Below, piece after piece: positions 25,329-35,496 of a stretch of 64,000 bases of DNA. Below the pieces are notes generated by a model that was not told the origin of the DNA, ran no database searches, and was given only the letters and a program-made list of their open reading frames with translations. Source of the stretch: Amphritea opalescens (lineage in GTDB: Bacteria; Pseudomonadota; Gammaproteobacteria; Pseudomonadales; Balneatricaceae); assembly GCF_003957515.1 (NCBI RefSeq), contig NZ_RQXW01000006.1, forward strand, positions 62,001-126,000, written 5' to 3'. Within the stretch, counting starts at the first letter, position 1, and each line of letters starts with the position of its first letter. The position numbers and the translations under genes are program-made.

Positions 25329-25391
25329 TCCAACTTGAATTGTTAGTTTCCAACTTGAATTGTCAGTTTCCAACTTGAATTGTTGTTATCA
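25325..25391 (-). repeat. Transposon right end with three tandem TnsB-like sites
   Basis: AGTTTCCAACTTGAATTGT repeats exactly at 25325-25343, 25345-25363 and 25365-25383 (20-bp period), followed by TGTTATCA to the tip at 25391. The tight tandem arrangement contrasts with the dispersed sites of the left end, as in Tn7. Confidence 0.92.
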
Positions 25392-25396
25392 CTAAA
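25392..25396. repeat. Target-site duplication, right copy (CTAAA)
   Basis: Direct repeat of 2055-2059. One base separates it from the gcvP stop codon (25398-25400). Confidence 0.9.
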
Positions 25397-25397
25397 T

Positions 25398-28307
25398 TCA
25401 GTCTTCCATATAGGTTTCAATGCTTGGGCAAGAACAAATGAAGTTCCGGTCGCCATACACATTGTCGATACGGTTGTTGGTTGGCCAGAACTTATTCTCG
25501 CGGGCGGATCGGCTTGGGAATACCGCTTCTTCACGGGTGTAAGGACGGCTCCAATCATCGACCATAATATCCGCTTGTGTGTGGGGTGCACGACACAGTG
25601 GATTGTTATCGGCTGGCCATTCACCGCTCTGCACTTTCTCGATCTCCGCTTTAATCTGGATCATCGCATCGATAAAGCGATCAAGCTCTACCTTGGATTC
25701 TGATTCAGTCGGTTCGATCATCAAGGTGCCCGGCACTGGGAAGGACATGGTTGGTGCATGGAAACCATAATCCATTAGACGCTTAGAGATATCCTCTTCT
25801 GTAACGCCTGACGCTTCCTTCAACGGACGGATATCAATAATGCACTCATGGGCTACTTTGTTGTTGCGACCACGGTAGAGCACTGGATAGTGCACCGACA
25901 GTTTCTCAGCCATGTAGTTAGCATTAAGAATCGCGACCTGTGTTGAACGCTTCAGGCCAGATTTACCCAGCATTTTGTTGTACATCCAAGTGATTGGCAA
26001 AATAGATGCCGAACCATAAGGTGTTGCTGCTACTGCGCCGTTCTCTGGGTTTAATCCTGCTACTGGGCTCACCTTATGGCTCGCCAAGAAGGGTGCTAAA
26101 TGACTCTTAACACCGATAGGACCCATACCTGGGCCGCCGCCGCCGTGAGGGATAGCGAAGGTTTTGTGCAGGTTAAGGTGGGACACATCAGAACCGATCA
26201 CGCCGGGTTTAGAGATACCCACCTGTGCGTTCATGTTGGCGCCATCCATATATACCTGACCACCGTTTTTGTGGATGATCTCGCAGATTTCGACGATATC
26301 TTCTTCATACACACCGTGGGTGGACGGGTAGGTAATCATCAAGCAAGACAGGTCATCTTTATGCTGTTCTGCCTTAGCGCGCAGATCAGCCACATCGACG
26401 TTACCCTTTTCATCACAACGGGTGACAATGATTTTCAGGTCAGCCATCGCAGCAGAGGCAGGGTTAGTACCGTGTGCCGATGATGGGATCAGGCAGATGT
26501 TACGATCCCCTTCACCGATAGAGGCTTGATACTTACGAATCGCCAGCAAGCCTGCGTATTCACCGGAAGCACCGGAGTTAGGTTGCAGTGATACCGCATC
26601 ATAACCGGTAATTTCTACCAACTGCTCTTCTAATGAAGACAGCATTTTGTGATAGCCCGTCACCTGATCAGCCGGTGCAAAGGGGTGAATATTGGAGAAT
26701 TCAGGCCAGGTCACCGGAATCATTTCGGCGGTGGCGTTCAGCTTCATGGTGCAAGAACCCAGCGGAATCATGCCGTGTACCAGAGAGTAATCTTTGTTCT
26801 CTAGTTTCTTCATGTAGCGCAGCATATCGGTTTCGCTGTGATAGCTGTTGAAGGTTGGGTGGGTAAGGATCGCATCGTTACGACGCATCTCAGCCGTAAT
26901 ACCAGTTGCAGCACCGGCAACGATCTCAGCATCCAGATCAGCGACGTTCAAGCCGTGACCGGTACCGAGTACCACATCAAACAGATCGGCAACATCGGCA
27001 GGAGTTGTCGTTTCATCCAAGGCGATACCTAGTTTATCGGCACCGATTTGACGCAGGTTACAACCGGCATCCAGCGCACGCTGATAAACCTCAGCAGCCG
27101 TTTCTGGCAACGTCAGCGTCAGGGTATCGAAATAGGTATCGTTAACTGCCACGCCTTTCGCTTTCAGGCCGTTAGCCAGAATCGCTGTCAGACGGTGGAC
27201 TCGCTCAGCAATGGTTTTTAAGCCGTCAGGACCGTGATAAACACAGAAGAATGACGCCATATTAGCCAGCAACGCCTGTGCAGTACAGATGTTCGACGTC
27301 GCTTTCTCACGACGGATATGCTGCTCACGGGTTTGCATCGCCATACGTAAGGCTTGGTTACCGTTGGCATCGATAGAGACACCGATAATACGGCCGGGTA
27401 CGGAACGTTTCAGTTTTTCACTGGCCGCAAAGAAGGCCGCGTGTGGGCCACCAAAGCCCATCGGTACACCAAAGCGCTGTGACGAACCTAGCACTACATC
27501 AGCGCCTAGTTCACCAGGTGATTTAAGCAACACCAGCGCCAATGGGTCAGCCGCCACAGAGACCATCGCTTTCTGTGCTTTAGCGTTATCAATCAATGTT
27601 TTGATATCGGTAATATCGCCATAGGTGCTTGGGTATTGCAGCTGCACACCAAACACATCATGGTTTTCAAGATCGGTGACAGGGTTGCCAACGACGATCT
27701 CAAAGCCGAAATAAGCGGCACGGGTTTTAATCACGTCGATGGTTTGTGGGTGAACATCATCCGCCACAAAATACACATCGGTTTTCTTACGATTAGAGCG
27801 TTTGCACAGCGTCATCGCTTCAGCGGCTGCCGTGGCTTCATCCAGCAAGGACGCATTCGCAAGGTCCATACCGGTAAGATCCATCACCACTTGCTGATAG
27901 TTCAGCAGTGCTTCAAGACGTCCCTGAGAGATCTCAGGCTGGTAAGGGGTGTACGCGGTGTACCAGCCCGGATTTTCAAACACGTTACGTAAAATAACGT
28001 TAGGCACTTGGGTGTTGTGATAACCCATGCCGATATACGAGCGGTTAACTGTGTTCTGATCAGCCAGGCTGCGCAGCAATGCCAGCGCATCAGCTTCTGA
28101 TACGGAATCCTCCATTGCCAGTGCATCATCCAGACGAATGGAATCCGGCACGGTCTGTGTCATCAGTTCTTCGATAGAACCAACACCCAAATCAGCTAGC
28201 ATTGCTGCCGTCTGATCGGCATCTGGGCCAATATGTCGACGTGTAAAGTCAGTCGTCTGCTGAAGCTCACTTAGAGCAGAGACAGGAGTAGAATTATCAG
28301 TAGCCAT
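25398..28307 (-). CDS. gcvP: Glycine dehydrogenase (decarboxylating), P protein
   Basis: 969 residues, full length. The pyridoxal-phosphate site is [20 protein letters not shown], with Lys bound to PLP; the N-terminal half has [15 protein letters not shown] and GMGYHNTQ-type signatures. It decarboxylates glycine and passes the aminomethyl group to lipoyl-GcvH. It is the last gene of the leftward sdaA-glyA-gcvH-gcvP cluster, 187 nt after gcvH. Its 3' end is the attachment site of the Tn7-like transposon: coding sequence is untouched, but the native downstream sequence has been displaced. Confidence 0.97.
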   Translation of the reverse strand: MATDNSTPVSALSELQQTTDFTRRHIGPDADQTAAMLADLGVGSIEELMTQTVPDSIRLDDALAMEDSVSEADALALLRSLADQNTVNRSYIGMGYHNTQVPNVILRNVFENPGWYTAYTPYQPEISQGRLEALLNYQQVVMDLTGMDLANASLLDEATAAAEAMTLCKRSNRKKTDVYFVADDVHPQTIDVIKTRAAYFGFEIVVGNPVTDLENHDVFGVQLQYPSTYGDITDIKTLIDNAKAQKAMVSVAADPLALVLLKSPGELGADVVLGSSQRFGVPMGFGGPHAAFFAASEKLKRSVPGRIIGVSIDANGNQALRMAMQTREQHIRREKATSNICTAQALLANMASFFCVYHGPDGLKTIAERVHRLTAILANGLKAKGVAVNDTYFDTLTLTLPETAAEVYQRALDAGCNLRQIGADKLGIALDETTTPADVADLFDVVLGTGHGLNVADLDAEIVAGAATGITAEMRRNDAILTHPTFNSYHSETDMLRYMKKLENKDYSLVHGMIPLGSCTMKLNATAEMIPVTWPEFSNIHPFAPADQVTGYHKMLSSLEEQLVEITGYDAVSLQPNSGASGEYAGLLAIRKYQASIGEGDRNICLIPSSAHGTNPASAAMADLKIIVTRCDEKGNVDVADLRAKAEQHKDDLSCLMITYPSTHGVYEEDIVEICEIIHKNGGQVYMDGANMNAQVGISKPGVIGSDVSHLNLHKTFAIPHGGGGPGMGPIGVKSHLAPFLASHKVSPVAGLNPENGAVAATPYGSASILPITWMYNKMLGKSGLKRSTQVAILNANYMAEKLSVHYPVLYRGRNNKVAHECIIDIRPLKEASGVTEEDISKRLMDYGFHAPTMSFPVPGTLMIEPTESESKVELDRFIDAMIQIKAEIEKVQSGEWPADNNPLCRAPHTQADIMVDDWSRPYTREEAVFPSRSARENKFWPTNNRIDNVYGDRNFICSCPSIETYMED

Positions 28308-28494
28308 ACAATAACCTGTTTAAACTGATCAGTCGGGTTAACGCCTGATCTGAAATCAAAGGGGTGCGAGATGGTAATCACCACCCCGCGTTGCGAAAAG
28401 ATCTGACCGGGGGACACGATAGCCATTATCTCACACGATAATCCTGCACAACAATCGGCACAGGAAAATCATTCAATAAAGGCTATCCTGCAGA

Positions 28495-28884
28495 TCAACT
28501 CTCTTCAGCAATCGTTGCTGCATAAGCATCTGCATCGAGTAATGCTTCCACTTCAGCGGCATCGGCCAGTTTAATCTTAACGATCCAACCACCCTCGTAA
28601 GGCTCGCTATTCACCAACTCAGGCTCGTCTTCCAAGGTTTCGTTAATAGCAACAACTTCACCGGCAATCGGTGCATAGATATCAGACGCCGCTTTTACTG
28701 ATTCAACCAGCGAGAACTCTTCACCGGCAGTCACTTCACGACCGACTTCTGGCAGTTCAACAAAAACCACATCACCCAGCAGATCCTGTGCATGATCTGA
28801 GATACCCATCGTGACCGTTCCATCACCGTTATCCAGAACCCACTCATGGCTGGACGCAAAGCGGTAATTAGTTGGAATGTTCAT
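28495..28884 (-). CDS. gcvH: Glycine cleavage system H protein
   Basis: About 129 residues from [16 protein letters not shown] (28884), preferred over the ATG five codons upstream (28899) because it matches the family start. The lipoylation motif is [14 protein letters not shown], with Lys the attachment site. It shuttles the methylamine group between GcvP, GcvT and the L protein. It lies between glyA and gcvP. Confidence 0.95.
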   Translation of the reverse strand: MNIPTNYRFASSHEWVLDNGDGTVTMGISDHAQDLLGDVVFVELPEVGREVTAGEEFSLVESVKAASDIYAPIAGEVVAINETLEDEPELVNSEPYEGGWIVKIKLADAAEVEALLDADAYAATIAEES

Positions 28885-28956
28885 AGTCGTATTTCCCATA
28901 TAATTTAGATCGGTAGCCCGACCGTTACAGTGAATATCAATACCGTTGTTTCGGTG

Positions 28957-30261
28957 TTACTTATACAGTGGGAAGCGTTTACACAGGGTTTCAACCTGCG
29001 CCTTAACAGCCGCTTCCACCGCTGAATTATCTTCTGGATTTGCCACCAGACCATCGAGCACGTCGTTGATCAGATTACCAATCAGGCGGAACTCTTCGGT
29101 GCCAAAGCCCCGCGTTGTGCCCGCCGGTGTGCCCAGACGGATACCCGATGTCACCATCGGTTTTTCTGGATCAAATGGAATACCATTTTTGTTACAGGTA
29201 ATGCCGGCACGCTCTAGCGCCGCATCAACCACGTTGCCGGTCAGCCCTTTAGGCCGCAGATCAACCAGCATCAGGTGAGTATCCGTGCCACCGGTAACGA
29301 TAGCGCAACCGCGTTCAACCATGACACTGGCGAGCGCTTTGGCGTTATCCACTACCTGCTGAATATAGGTTTTAAATTCTGGACGCAGCGCTTCACCGAA
29401 GGCAACCGCTTTAGCCGCGATCACATGCATCAGTGGGCCACCCTGCAAACCTGGGAAAACTGCTGAGTTAATCTTTTTGCCGATCTCAAGGTTATTGGTG
29501 AGAATCATGCCACCGCGCGGTCCGCGCAGGGTTTTATGGGTAGTCGTCGTGACGACATCCGCATGAGGCAGTGGGCTAGGATGCAACCCTGTTGCCACCA
29601 AACCGGCAATGTGGGCCATATCAACAAACAGATAAGCACCAACTTTATCGGCGATCTCACGGAAACGGGCAAAATCGATTTCACGGGGAATCGCAGAGCC
29701 ACCGGCAATAATCATTTTTGGCTGACACTCAACCGCCAGTGCTTCAACGGCATCATAGTCGATACGGTTATCGGTTTTAGAAACGCCATACTGTACCGCG
29801 TTAAACCACTTACCTGACAATGCTGGACGGGCACCGTGAGTCAAATGACCACCCGCATCCAGTGACATACCCAATACGGTATCGCCCGGTTGCAGCAAAG
29901 CGAGCATCACTGCGCCATTGGCCTGTGCGCCGGAATGTGGCTGAACATTAGCAAATTCACAGTTGAACAACTGCTTCGCCCGCTCGATCGCCAAACCTTC
30001 CGCTTTATCCACATATTCACAGCCACCGTAATAACGACGACCGGGATAGCCTTCGGCATATTTGTTGGTTAGTACGGTGCCCTGCGCCTGCATCACTGCT
30101 TTGGAAACGATGTTTTCCGAAGCGATAAGCTCAATCTGATGTTCTTGACGGTTAAACTCTTCATTCACCGCGGCCATAATCTCGGCATCACGTGCGGCCA
30201 AATCCTGAGTAAAAAATGCTTCGCTTACAGCGTCACCACGATACAGTTCAGTGTTATTCAT
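28957..30261 (-). CDS. glyA: Serine hydroxymethyltransferase
   Basis: 434 residues, slightly longer at the N-terminus than the usual 417. The PLP lysine is in [16 protein letters not shown], and [16 protein letters not shown] and [14 protein letters not shown] are typical. It interconverts serine and glycine with tetrahydrofolate. Placed between sdaA and gcvH, it links serine deamination with glycine cleavage in one transcription unit. Given the operon, this copy is probably induced by glycine or serine. Confidence 0.96.
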   Translation of the reverse strand: MNNTELYRGDAVSEAFFTQDLAARDAEIMAAVNEEFNRQEHQIELIASENIVSKAVMQAQGTVLTNKYAEGYPGRRYYGGCEYVDKAEGLAIERAKQLFNCEFANVQPHSGAQANGAVMLALLQPGDTVLGMSLDAGGHLTHGARPALSGKWFNAVQYGVSKTDNRIDYDAVEALAVECQPKMIIAGGSAIPREIDFARFREIADKVGAYLFVDMAHIAGLVATGLHPSPLPHADVVTTTTHKTLRGPRGGMILTNNLEIGKKINSAVFPGLQGGPLMHVIAAKAVAFGEALRPEFKTYIQQVVDNAKALASVMVERGCAIVTGGTDTHLMLVDLRPKGLTGNVVDAALERAGITCNKNGIPFDPEKPMVTSGIRLGTPAGTTRGFGTEEFRLIGNLINDVLDGLVANPEDNSAVEAAVKAQVETLCKRFPLYK

Positions 30262-30404
30262 ATTGTTCTTCTCTGTTGGTCTTCGGGAAGTCTGTTAATC
30301 AAACCGTTTTTTTAGACGGCGCCATCGCCCGTCACTTCTATTACACGCACTTAACTCTTAAGCTCTTATCTCAAGCACATATCTCAATGCCATATCGCAG
30401 ATGC

Positions 30405-31784
30405 TTAGCAGGCAACCACATTGACCGCCAAGCCCCCCTGCGAGGTCTCTTTGTACTTGTCTTGCATATCGACACCGGTCTGACGCATCGTTTCGATCAC
30501 TGAATCCAGTGACACATGATGTTTACCGTCACCGCGCATCGCCAAACGGGCCGCGTTGATCGCTTTCACCGCGCCCATGGTGTTACGTTCGATACAGGGC
30601 ACCTGCACTAATCCGCCAATCGGATCACAGGTTAAGCCTAGATTATGTTCCATACCGATCTCCGCGGCATTTTCGACCTGCTCTATCGTGCCGCCCATCA
30701 CCGCACAGAGCGCACCGGCGGCCATCGAACAGGCCACGCCGATCTCACCTTGGCAACCCACTTCGGCGGCGGAGATAGAAGCATTCTTCTTATACAGCAT
30801 GCCGATCGCTGCGGCGGTGGCAAGAAAATCAAAAATCCCCTGCTCGCTGGAGCCATGCACAAAACGATCGTAATACGCCAATACCGCTGGGATAACACCC
30901 GCTGCACCATTGGTAGGCGCGGTCACCACTCGACCACCCGCAGCGTTCTCTTCATTCACCGCAATGGCGAATAGATTGATCCAATCCATCACCGTGAGTT
31001 GATCTTTAAACGAAGCCTCTGGGCTAGTGCGCAACTCTTCATACAGTTCATTGGCGCGACGTTTAATGCCTAATCCACCGGGCAGTTCACCGGTCTGCAC
31101 ACAACCGCGTTTAATGCAGTTGTTCATCACCTGCCAAATATCACGGAGGCCTTGCTTAACCTCCTCTTCGCTGCGCCAAACGGCTTCGTTCGCCATCATG
31201 ATCTGCGCCACACTCAGGCCACTGTTTTTACACAGCTCTAATAGCTCGACGCCGTTATTAAAGTCGTAAGGCAGCACCACATCACCTTCGGCTGCCGGCG
31301 ACTTATCCGCTTCGGCATCACTCAGGACAAAACCGCCGCCGACAGAATAAAAAATCGCGTCATGCAGTACGATACCCGCGGCATCAAACGCCTGAAACCG
31401 CATCCCATTAGGGTGCTTAGGCAGGCTCTGAGCAAAGTTAAACAGCAGATCGGTTTCAGGACAAAAACCAATCAATCGCTGCCCCGCCAACATCAGTTGT
31501 CCGCTTTGCTTAATCTGCTCTACAAACAGCGGGATGTCATCCGGATCGACTTGATCAGGGTTTTCGCCCAGCAACCCCACCATCACGGCAATATCGGTAG
31601 AATGTCCTTTACCGGTCATCGCCAAGGAGCCATAAAGCCCTACTTTCAGCTGTTCAACCTGTGTCAGTTGATCACGCTGGGTCAGCTCATCAAGAAAACG
31701 GTTAGCGGCAACCATCGGCCCGACGGTATGTGAACTAGAGGGGCCAACGCCTACTTTAAAGAGATCAAATATGCTTAAAGACAC
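30405..31784 (-). CDS. sdaA: L-serine ammonia-lyase, iron-sulfur type
   Basis: 459 residues in the single-chain arrangement. The beta domain starts [24 protein letters not shown] and the alpha domain holds the conserved cysteines [15 protein letters not shown] and [19 protein letters not shown] that bind the 4Fe-4S cluster. It deaminates L-serine to pyruvate. Translation starts at GTG (31784). It is the first gene of the leftward cluster, divergent from the XRE-cupin regulator, with an operator-like palindrome in between. Confidence 0.95.
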   Translation of the reverse strand: MSLSIFDLFKVGVGPSSSHTVGPMVAANRFLDELTQRDQLTQVEQLKVGLYGSLAMTGKGHSTDIAVMVGLLGENPDQVDPDDIPLFVEQIKQSGQLMLAGQRLIGFCPETDLLFNFAQSLPKHPNGMRFQAFDAAGIVLHDAIFYSVGGGFVLSDAEADKSPAAEGDVVLPYDFNNGVELLELCKNSGLSVAQIMMANEAVWRSEEEVKQGLRDIWQVMNNCIKRGCVQTGELPGGLGIKRRANELYEELRTSPEASFKDQLTVMDWINLFAIAVNEENAAGGRVVTAPTNGAAGVIPAVLAYYDRFVHGSSEQGIFDFLATAAAIGMLYKKNASISAAEVGCQGEIGVACSMAAGALCAVMGGTIEQVENAAEIGMEHNLGLTCDPIGGLVQVPCIERNTMGAVKAINAARLAMRGDGKHHVSLDSVIETMRQTGVDMQDKYKETSQGGLAVNVVAC

Positions 31785-32221
31785 TGTCTCGTTGCTCCCA
31801 CGTGGTCATCCACGCTACTGATGTTGCGGCGCTAGGCCAACACGCTGACCGAATACTAATGAATGTCTCAACTTAAACGTGACCGTTTAACCTCAAGTTT
31901 CATTATCAAATCGGTTTAGCTATTTATTTTTGTTATGAGTCCTCGATAAGCGCTGTCGTTAAGTGCGCTAACAAAAAAGTATCTATAGGCGTTTATCAAG
32001 AACTGGATCGAAGGTTAGCAGCGAGATTTCTCAAAATCAACAAAAAGTTTCCTATAGGAAATATATCTCCCTATAATATCCATAAGCCACCGTTAAGGGC
32101 TTCTTTCATTGCCTATAACGGTTGTGTAGTATTATTGGAAACAGAAAGACCAGATTCTTTCACCCGCAATAACCCATACGTGATTGAACCTAAAGAGAAT
32201 TAGGTTTAAACGGAGTGCCCG
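31785..32221. promoter_or_regulatory. sdaA / regulator divergent promoter region
   Basis: A 437-bp divergent intergenic region. It contains a perfect palindrome TTTCCTATAGGAAA at 32048-32061 and a half site TTGGAAAC at 32135-32142. No glycine riboswitch pattern or small gene is recognised. Confidence 0.6.
32048..32061. promoter_or_regulatory. Operator-like palindrome TTTCC-N4-GGAAA
   Basis: TTTCCTATAGGAAA, a perfect 14-bp inverted repeat between sdaA and the XRE-cupin gene. The near-identical TTTCCTATTGGAAA recurs at 33107-33120 ahead of gcvT, pointing to a common regulator, most simply the XRE-cupin protein encoded beside both. Confidence 0.7.
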
Positions 32222-32857
32222 ATGCCAGACAAACCATCCTTTCTTCAAGAAGAACTGCAACAACTCTCGGTCACCCGGGATAATGCCGAAGCGATGGTAG
32301 AGCCACTCGAACTAGGCAAGCGGGTCAGAGAGATTCGTCTAAGCCAAAAGCTGACACTCGAAGAAGCCAGCAAACTCACTGGGCTTGCCCGTTCAACCCT
32401 CTCTAAGATTGAAAATGAACAGATTTCGCCCACCTTTACCGCGGTCAATAAATTGGTCAAAGGCTTGGGTATCGATATCCCCCAACTGTTCACTCAGCCA
32501 AAGAAGAAAACCCCTGGCAGTGGCGGACGGCGCGACATCACCCGTTGCGGTGAAGGCAAACCTCATCCAACGCCTACCTATGAACATGAACTGCTGGCCA
32601 CCCAGTTATCCAGCAAAAAGATGATCCCGTTCAAAACCACCGTGCGCACCCACTCTTGGGATGAATATGAAGACTGGGTACGCCACGACGGTGAAGAGTT
32701 TCTCTACGTGCTCAGCGGTAGCATCATGTTTTACAGTGAGTTTTATGAGCCGATCGAACTGCATACCGGCGATAGCGCCTACTATGATTGTGAGATGGGC
32801 CACGCGCTTGTATCCACTAGCCAAAAAGACGCCGAAGTGCTCTGGGTAACGGCTTAG
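32222..32857 (+). CDS. XRE-cupin transcriptional regulator of serine/glycine genes
   Basis: 211 residues. The N-terminal HTH (about 29-80), KRVREIRLSQKLTLEEASKL with LARSTLSKIENEQISPTFTAV, is followed by a C-terminal cupin ligand domain with EEFLYVLSGSIMFYSEFYEP and HTGDSAYYDCEMGHALVS. Such proteins sense a small metabolite. It sits between sdaA (divergent) and gcvT (390 nt downstream), each preceded by the same palindrome, so it probably controls both halves of the gcv cluster and itself. A GGAG ribosome site lies 9 nt before the ATG. Direction of control (activation or repression) is not visible. Confidence 0.85.
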   Translation: MPDKPSFLQEELQQLSVTRDNAEAMVEPLELGKRVREIRLSQKLTLEEASKLTGLARSTLSKIENEQISPTFTAVNKLVKGLGIDIPQLFTQPKKKTPGSGGRRDITRCGEGKPHPTPTYEHELLATQLSSKKMIPFKTTVRTHSWDEYEDWVRHDGEEFLYVLSGSIMFYSEFYEPIELHTGDSAYYDCEMGHALVSTSQKDAEVLWVTA

Positions 32858-33246
32858 CCCCTGCCCAGCCCCGCTAACCGCTAACGCCTGTTACATCGAT
32901 AGTGAATAGGCGGATAAACATAGGTAAATAGCCGCCTCCAAGACAGATCATTAGTTGCATTAGCTAGCTGAATACTGAACATCTAAGTCCTACCATCGTT
33001 AACGATCAGCCCCTTTAGCGCGACAACCAATAGCGCCAATACGACATCGACTTTCCTCTAAGCGTAACTTTTCGGTTGCAAAATATTTCCTGTTGAATTA
33101 ATTTTGTTTCCTATTGGAAACATATTCTATTACCATACGTTCATTACTGGCGATCAACGCTCAATCTGATATCCCATAGGCTCAGAGTCATGTTGCCCGC
33201 TAATAAACATAATGACGTTAAAAGCACATCAATAATGGAGACTCTC
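32858..33246 (+). promoter_or_regulatory. gcvT upstream region
   Basis: A 389-bp non-coding stretch. It holds the operator TTTCCTATTGGAAA (33107-33120) and a nearby half site ATTTCCTG (33085-33092). An in-frame extension of gcvT to 33190 exists but lacks a ribosome site. I looked for a glycine riboswitch and do not see its conserved cores. Confidence 0.55.
33107..33120. promoter_or_regulatory. Operator-like palindrome ahead of gcvT
   Basis: TTTCCTATTGGAAA, one base different from the perfect palindrome at 32048-32061. It lies 127 nt before the gcvT start codon. Confidence 0.7.
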
Positions 33247-34362
33247 ATGTCTGAACTGAACAGAACACCGCTTTACAATCTGCATCTAGAACTGGGCGGA
33301 AAAATGGTCCCTTTTGCAGGCTTTGAAATGCCCGTTCAGTATCCGTTAGGGGTAAAGAAGGAACATATCCACACCCGTGAACATGCGGGTCTGTTCGATG
33401 TCTCCCATATGGGCCAGGTAAAACTAACCGGCGCCAACGCGGCCGCCGAGCTGGAAAAACTGGTCCCCGTCGACATTATTGATCTACCGGTTGGCAAACA
33501 ACGTTATGCACTGTTCACCAACGACGATGGCGGCATCATGGATGACCTGATGGTCACCAATGCAGGCGACTACCTCTATGTGGTGGTTAACGCTGCCTGT
33601 AAAGCTCAGGATATCGCCCATATGCAGGCGAACCTCGGTGAAGGCGTTGAACTGGAAGTGTTAGATGATCGTGCACTGGTGGCCCTACAAGGCCCAGAGG
33701 CTGCTCAAGCACTGTCACGCATCTGCCCTGCTGTGAATGAGATGGTCTTTATGGATTCTCGCCAAGTGACTATCGATGGCGTGGAATGCTTCGTTAGCCG
33801 TTCCGGTTATACCGGCGAAGATGGTTATGAAATCTCTATTCCTGCCGCTGAAGCCGAACGTCTGTGCCGCCTATTTATTGCACAGCCTGAAGTTGAATGT
33901 ATTGGCCTAGGTGCGCGTGACTCACTGCGCCTAGAATCCGGCCTGTGCCTCTATGGTCACGATCTGGATCAAACCACCACACCGATCGAAGGCAGCCTGA
34001 TCTGGGCGATCAGCAAATGTCGTCGCGCCGATGGTGAACGTGCCGGTGGTTTCCCCGGTGCCGATAAGATCTTCGATCAGATCGCTAACAAAAACTACAG
34101 CCGTAAACGTATCGGCCTGATCGCTCAGGGTAAAGCTCCGATTCGTGAAGGCGCTGAACTGCAAAATGCGGATGGCGTTAAAATTGGTGAAGTCACCAGC
34201 GGTAGCTTCGGCCCAACCGTGGGTGTTCCAATTGCGATGGGATATGTCGCAACTGAGTATGCTGTACTAGAAACAGAAGTATATGCTCTGGTTCGCGGTA
34301 AACAGCTGCCAATGACGGTAGCTAAAACACCATTTATCGAACAGCGCTACTTCCGCGGCTAA
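33247..34362 (+). CDS. gcvT: Aminomethyltransferase, glycine cleavage T protein
   Basis: 371 residues from MSELNRTPLYNLH, the start supported by GGAG 8 nt upstream. Family signatures are AGLFDVSHMGQV, RDSLRLESGLCLYGHDLDQ and GSFGPTVGVPIAMGYV. It transfers the methylene group from lipoyl-GcvH to tetrahydrofolate, releasing ammonia. It is separated from gcvH-gcvP and transcribed in the opposite direction, with the XRE-cupin regulator between the two halves. Confidence 0.96.
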   Translation: MSELNRTPLYNLHLELGGKMVPFAGFEMPVQYPLGVKKEHIHTREHAGLFDVSHMGQVKLTGANAAAELEKLVPVDIIDLPVGKQRYALFTNDDGGIMDDLMVTNAGDYLYVVVNAACKAQDIAHMQANLGEGVELEVLDDRALVALQGPEAAQALSRICPAVNEMVFMDSRQVTIDGVECFVSRSGYTGEDGYEISIPAAEAERLCRLFIAQPEVECIGLGARDSLRLESGLCLYGHDLDQTTTPIEGSLIWAISKCRRADGERAGGFPGADKIFDQIANKNYSRKRIGLIAQGKAPIREGAELQNADGVKIGEVTSGSFGPTVGVPIAMGYVATEYAVLETEVYALVRGKQLPMTVAKTPFIEQRYFRG

Positions 34363-34441
34363 TCCTGCGGCATTGCTCCGCTGCGTAGCGCTGATAAACA
34401 TGGTTTAACGAAGCACGCAGCGAACAAGAATAAAGGAACTG

Positions 34442-35389
34442 ATGATGTCTGTTTATACACCCGTCACCCGTGAACAACTTGAACGTTACCTACAGCAATA
34501 CTCTGTAGGTCAATTGATTGATTTTCAGGGCATTGAAGCCGGTGTTGAAAACACTAACTATTTTGTCACCACCAATGAAGGCCGTTTTGTGCTGACATTG
34601 GTCGAATCAGTGAGTGCGACGCAGTTACCCTTTATTCTTGATTATATCGAACAGCTCACAGGTAACGGTGTTGCCTGTGCCAGCCCTATCCATCTCAACA
34701 CGGGTGAACTCTACGGTCAGTTAAATGATCGTCCTGCCGTGTTGATGTCCCGCTTAGCCGGTGCTCCACTAGACAATCCTAATGATCAACAAGCCAGCGT
34801 GATCGGCTTAACCCTCGGACAGATGCACAACGTGGCCGATTCCCTCAGCCCCGCGCAAGCTGTCCATATTCATCATTGGTGTGCCGACTTAGGGGATCAA
34901 CTGATGCCCCATCTGGCCGAAGAAGAGCAACAGATACTGCACTACAATCTGCAGGATACCGGACAGATCGCTTGGGATGCGTTACCTAGCGGCCCGATCC
35001 ATGCCGACCTGTTTCCTGATAACGCCCTGTTTGACGGTGACCAACTGTGCGGCCTGATCGATTTCTATCATGCCTGCTCAGCGCCCTACCTCTATGACCT
35101 CTGCATCACTTTGAATGCTTGGTGCTATGACGAGCAGAGCGCCACCTATGATTTTAATAAGGCTCTGTTGATACTCGATAGCTATCAGAGCGTTCGCCCG
35201 CTGAACAACGATGAACAGCGCAGCTTCAGCCGTATGCTACAGGTGGCGGCGATGCGTTTTTGGCTTTCCCGTTTACGTGATATTCACTTTCGTAAAGAGG
35301 GTGAGGTTGTGACACGTAAAGACCCAGCCGGCAAACTACAACTCTTGAAGCTACTCGGTGAGAATCAACACCTACAGATGGCGAGCTAA
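34442..35389 (+). CDS. thrB: Homoserine kinase (ThrB2, APH-fold)
   Basis: 315 residues of the aminoglycoside-phosphotransferase-like homoserine kinase family. IEAGVENTNYFV is the nucleotide loop, SGPIHADLFPDNALFDGDQL the Brenner motif with catalytic Asp, and LCGLIDFYHAC the metal-binding DFY. It phosphorylates homoserine for threonine synthesis; threonine is a glycine source. Two ATGs in tandem (34442, 34445) follow AAAGGAA; the second has the better spacing. It lies 80 nt after gcvT and ends in a terminator at 35460-35489. Confidence 0.9.
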   Translation: MMSVYTPVTREQLERYLQQYSVGQLIDFQGIEAGVENTNYFVTTNEGRFVLTLVESVSATQLPFILDYIEQLTGNGVACASPIHLNTGELYGQLNDRPAVLMSRLAGAPLDNPNDQQASVIGLTLGQMHNVADSLSPAQAVHIHHWCADLGDQLMPHLAEEEQQILHYNLQDTGQIAWDALPSGPIHADLFPDNALFDGDQLCGLIDFYHACSAPYLYDLCITLNAWCYDEQSATYDFNKALLILDSYQSVRPLNNDEQRSFSRMLQVAAMRFWLSRLRDIHFRKEGEVVTRKDPAGKLQLLKLLGENQHLQMAS

Positions 35390-35459
35390 GCGCGACCATA
35401 GCGCTTTTTAATACTCGCTAACCATCCGCCAAAAACACACCCTAGATGCATTCAAAAAA

Positions 35460-35489
35460 AGCACGTACTAAGCGAACTTAATACGTGCT
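35460..35489. terminator. Bidirectional terminator between thrB and TraB/GumN gene
   Basis: Stem AGCACGTA / TACGTGCT in the gap between the convergent genes, with an A run (AAAAAA) on its left flank that is a U tract for leftward transcripts; the thrB side has a weaker T tract. Confidence 0.7.
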
Positions 35490-35496
35490 TGCAGTA

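Noticed and set aside
25325-25391. CRISPR remnant behind gcvP
   Set aside because: Exact 20-bp tandem repeats without spacers, ending at a 5-bp duplicated target; transposon right end.
32858-33246. Glycine riboswitch ahead of gcvT
   Set aside because: The conserved glycine aptamer cores could not be found by reading either strand; palindromic protein operators explain the region better. A covariance-model search would settle it.
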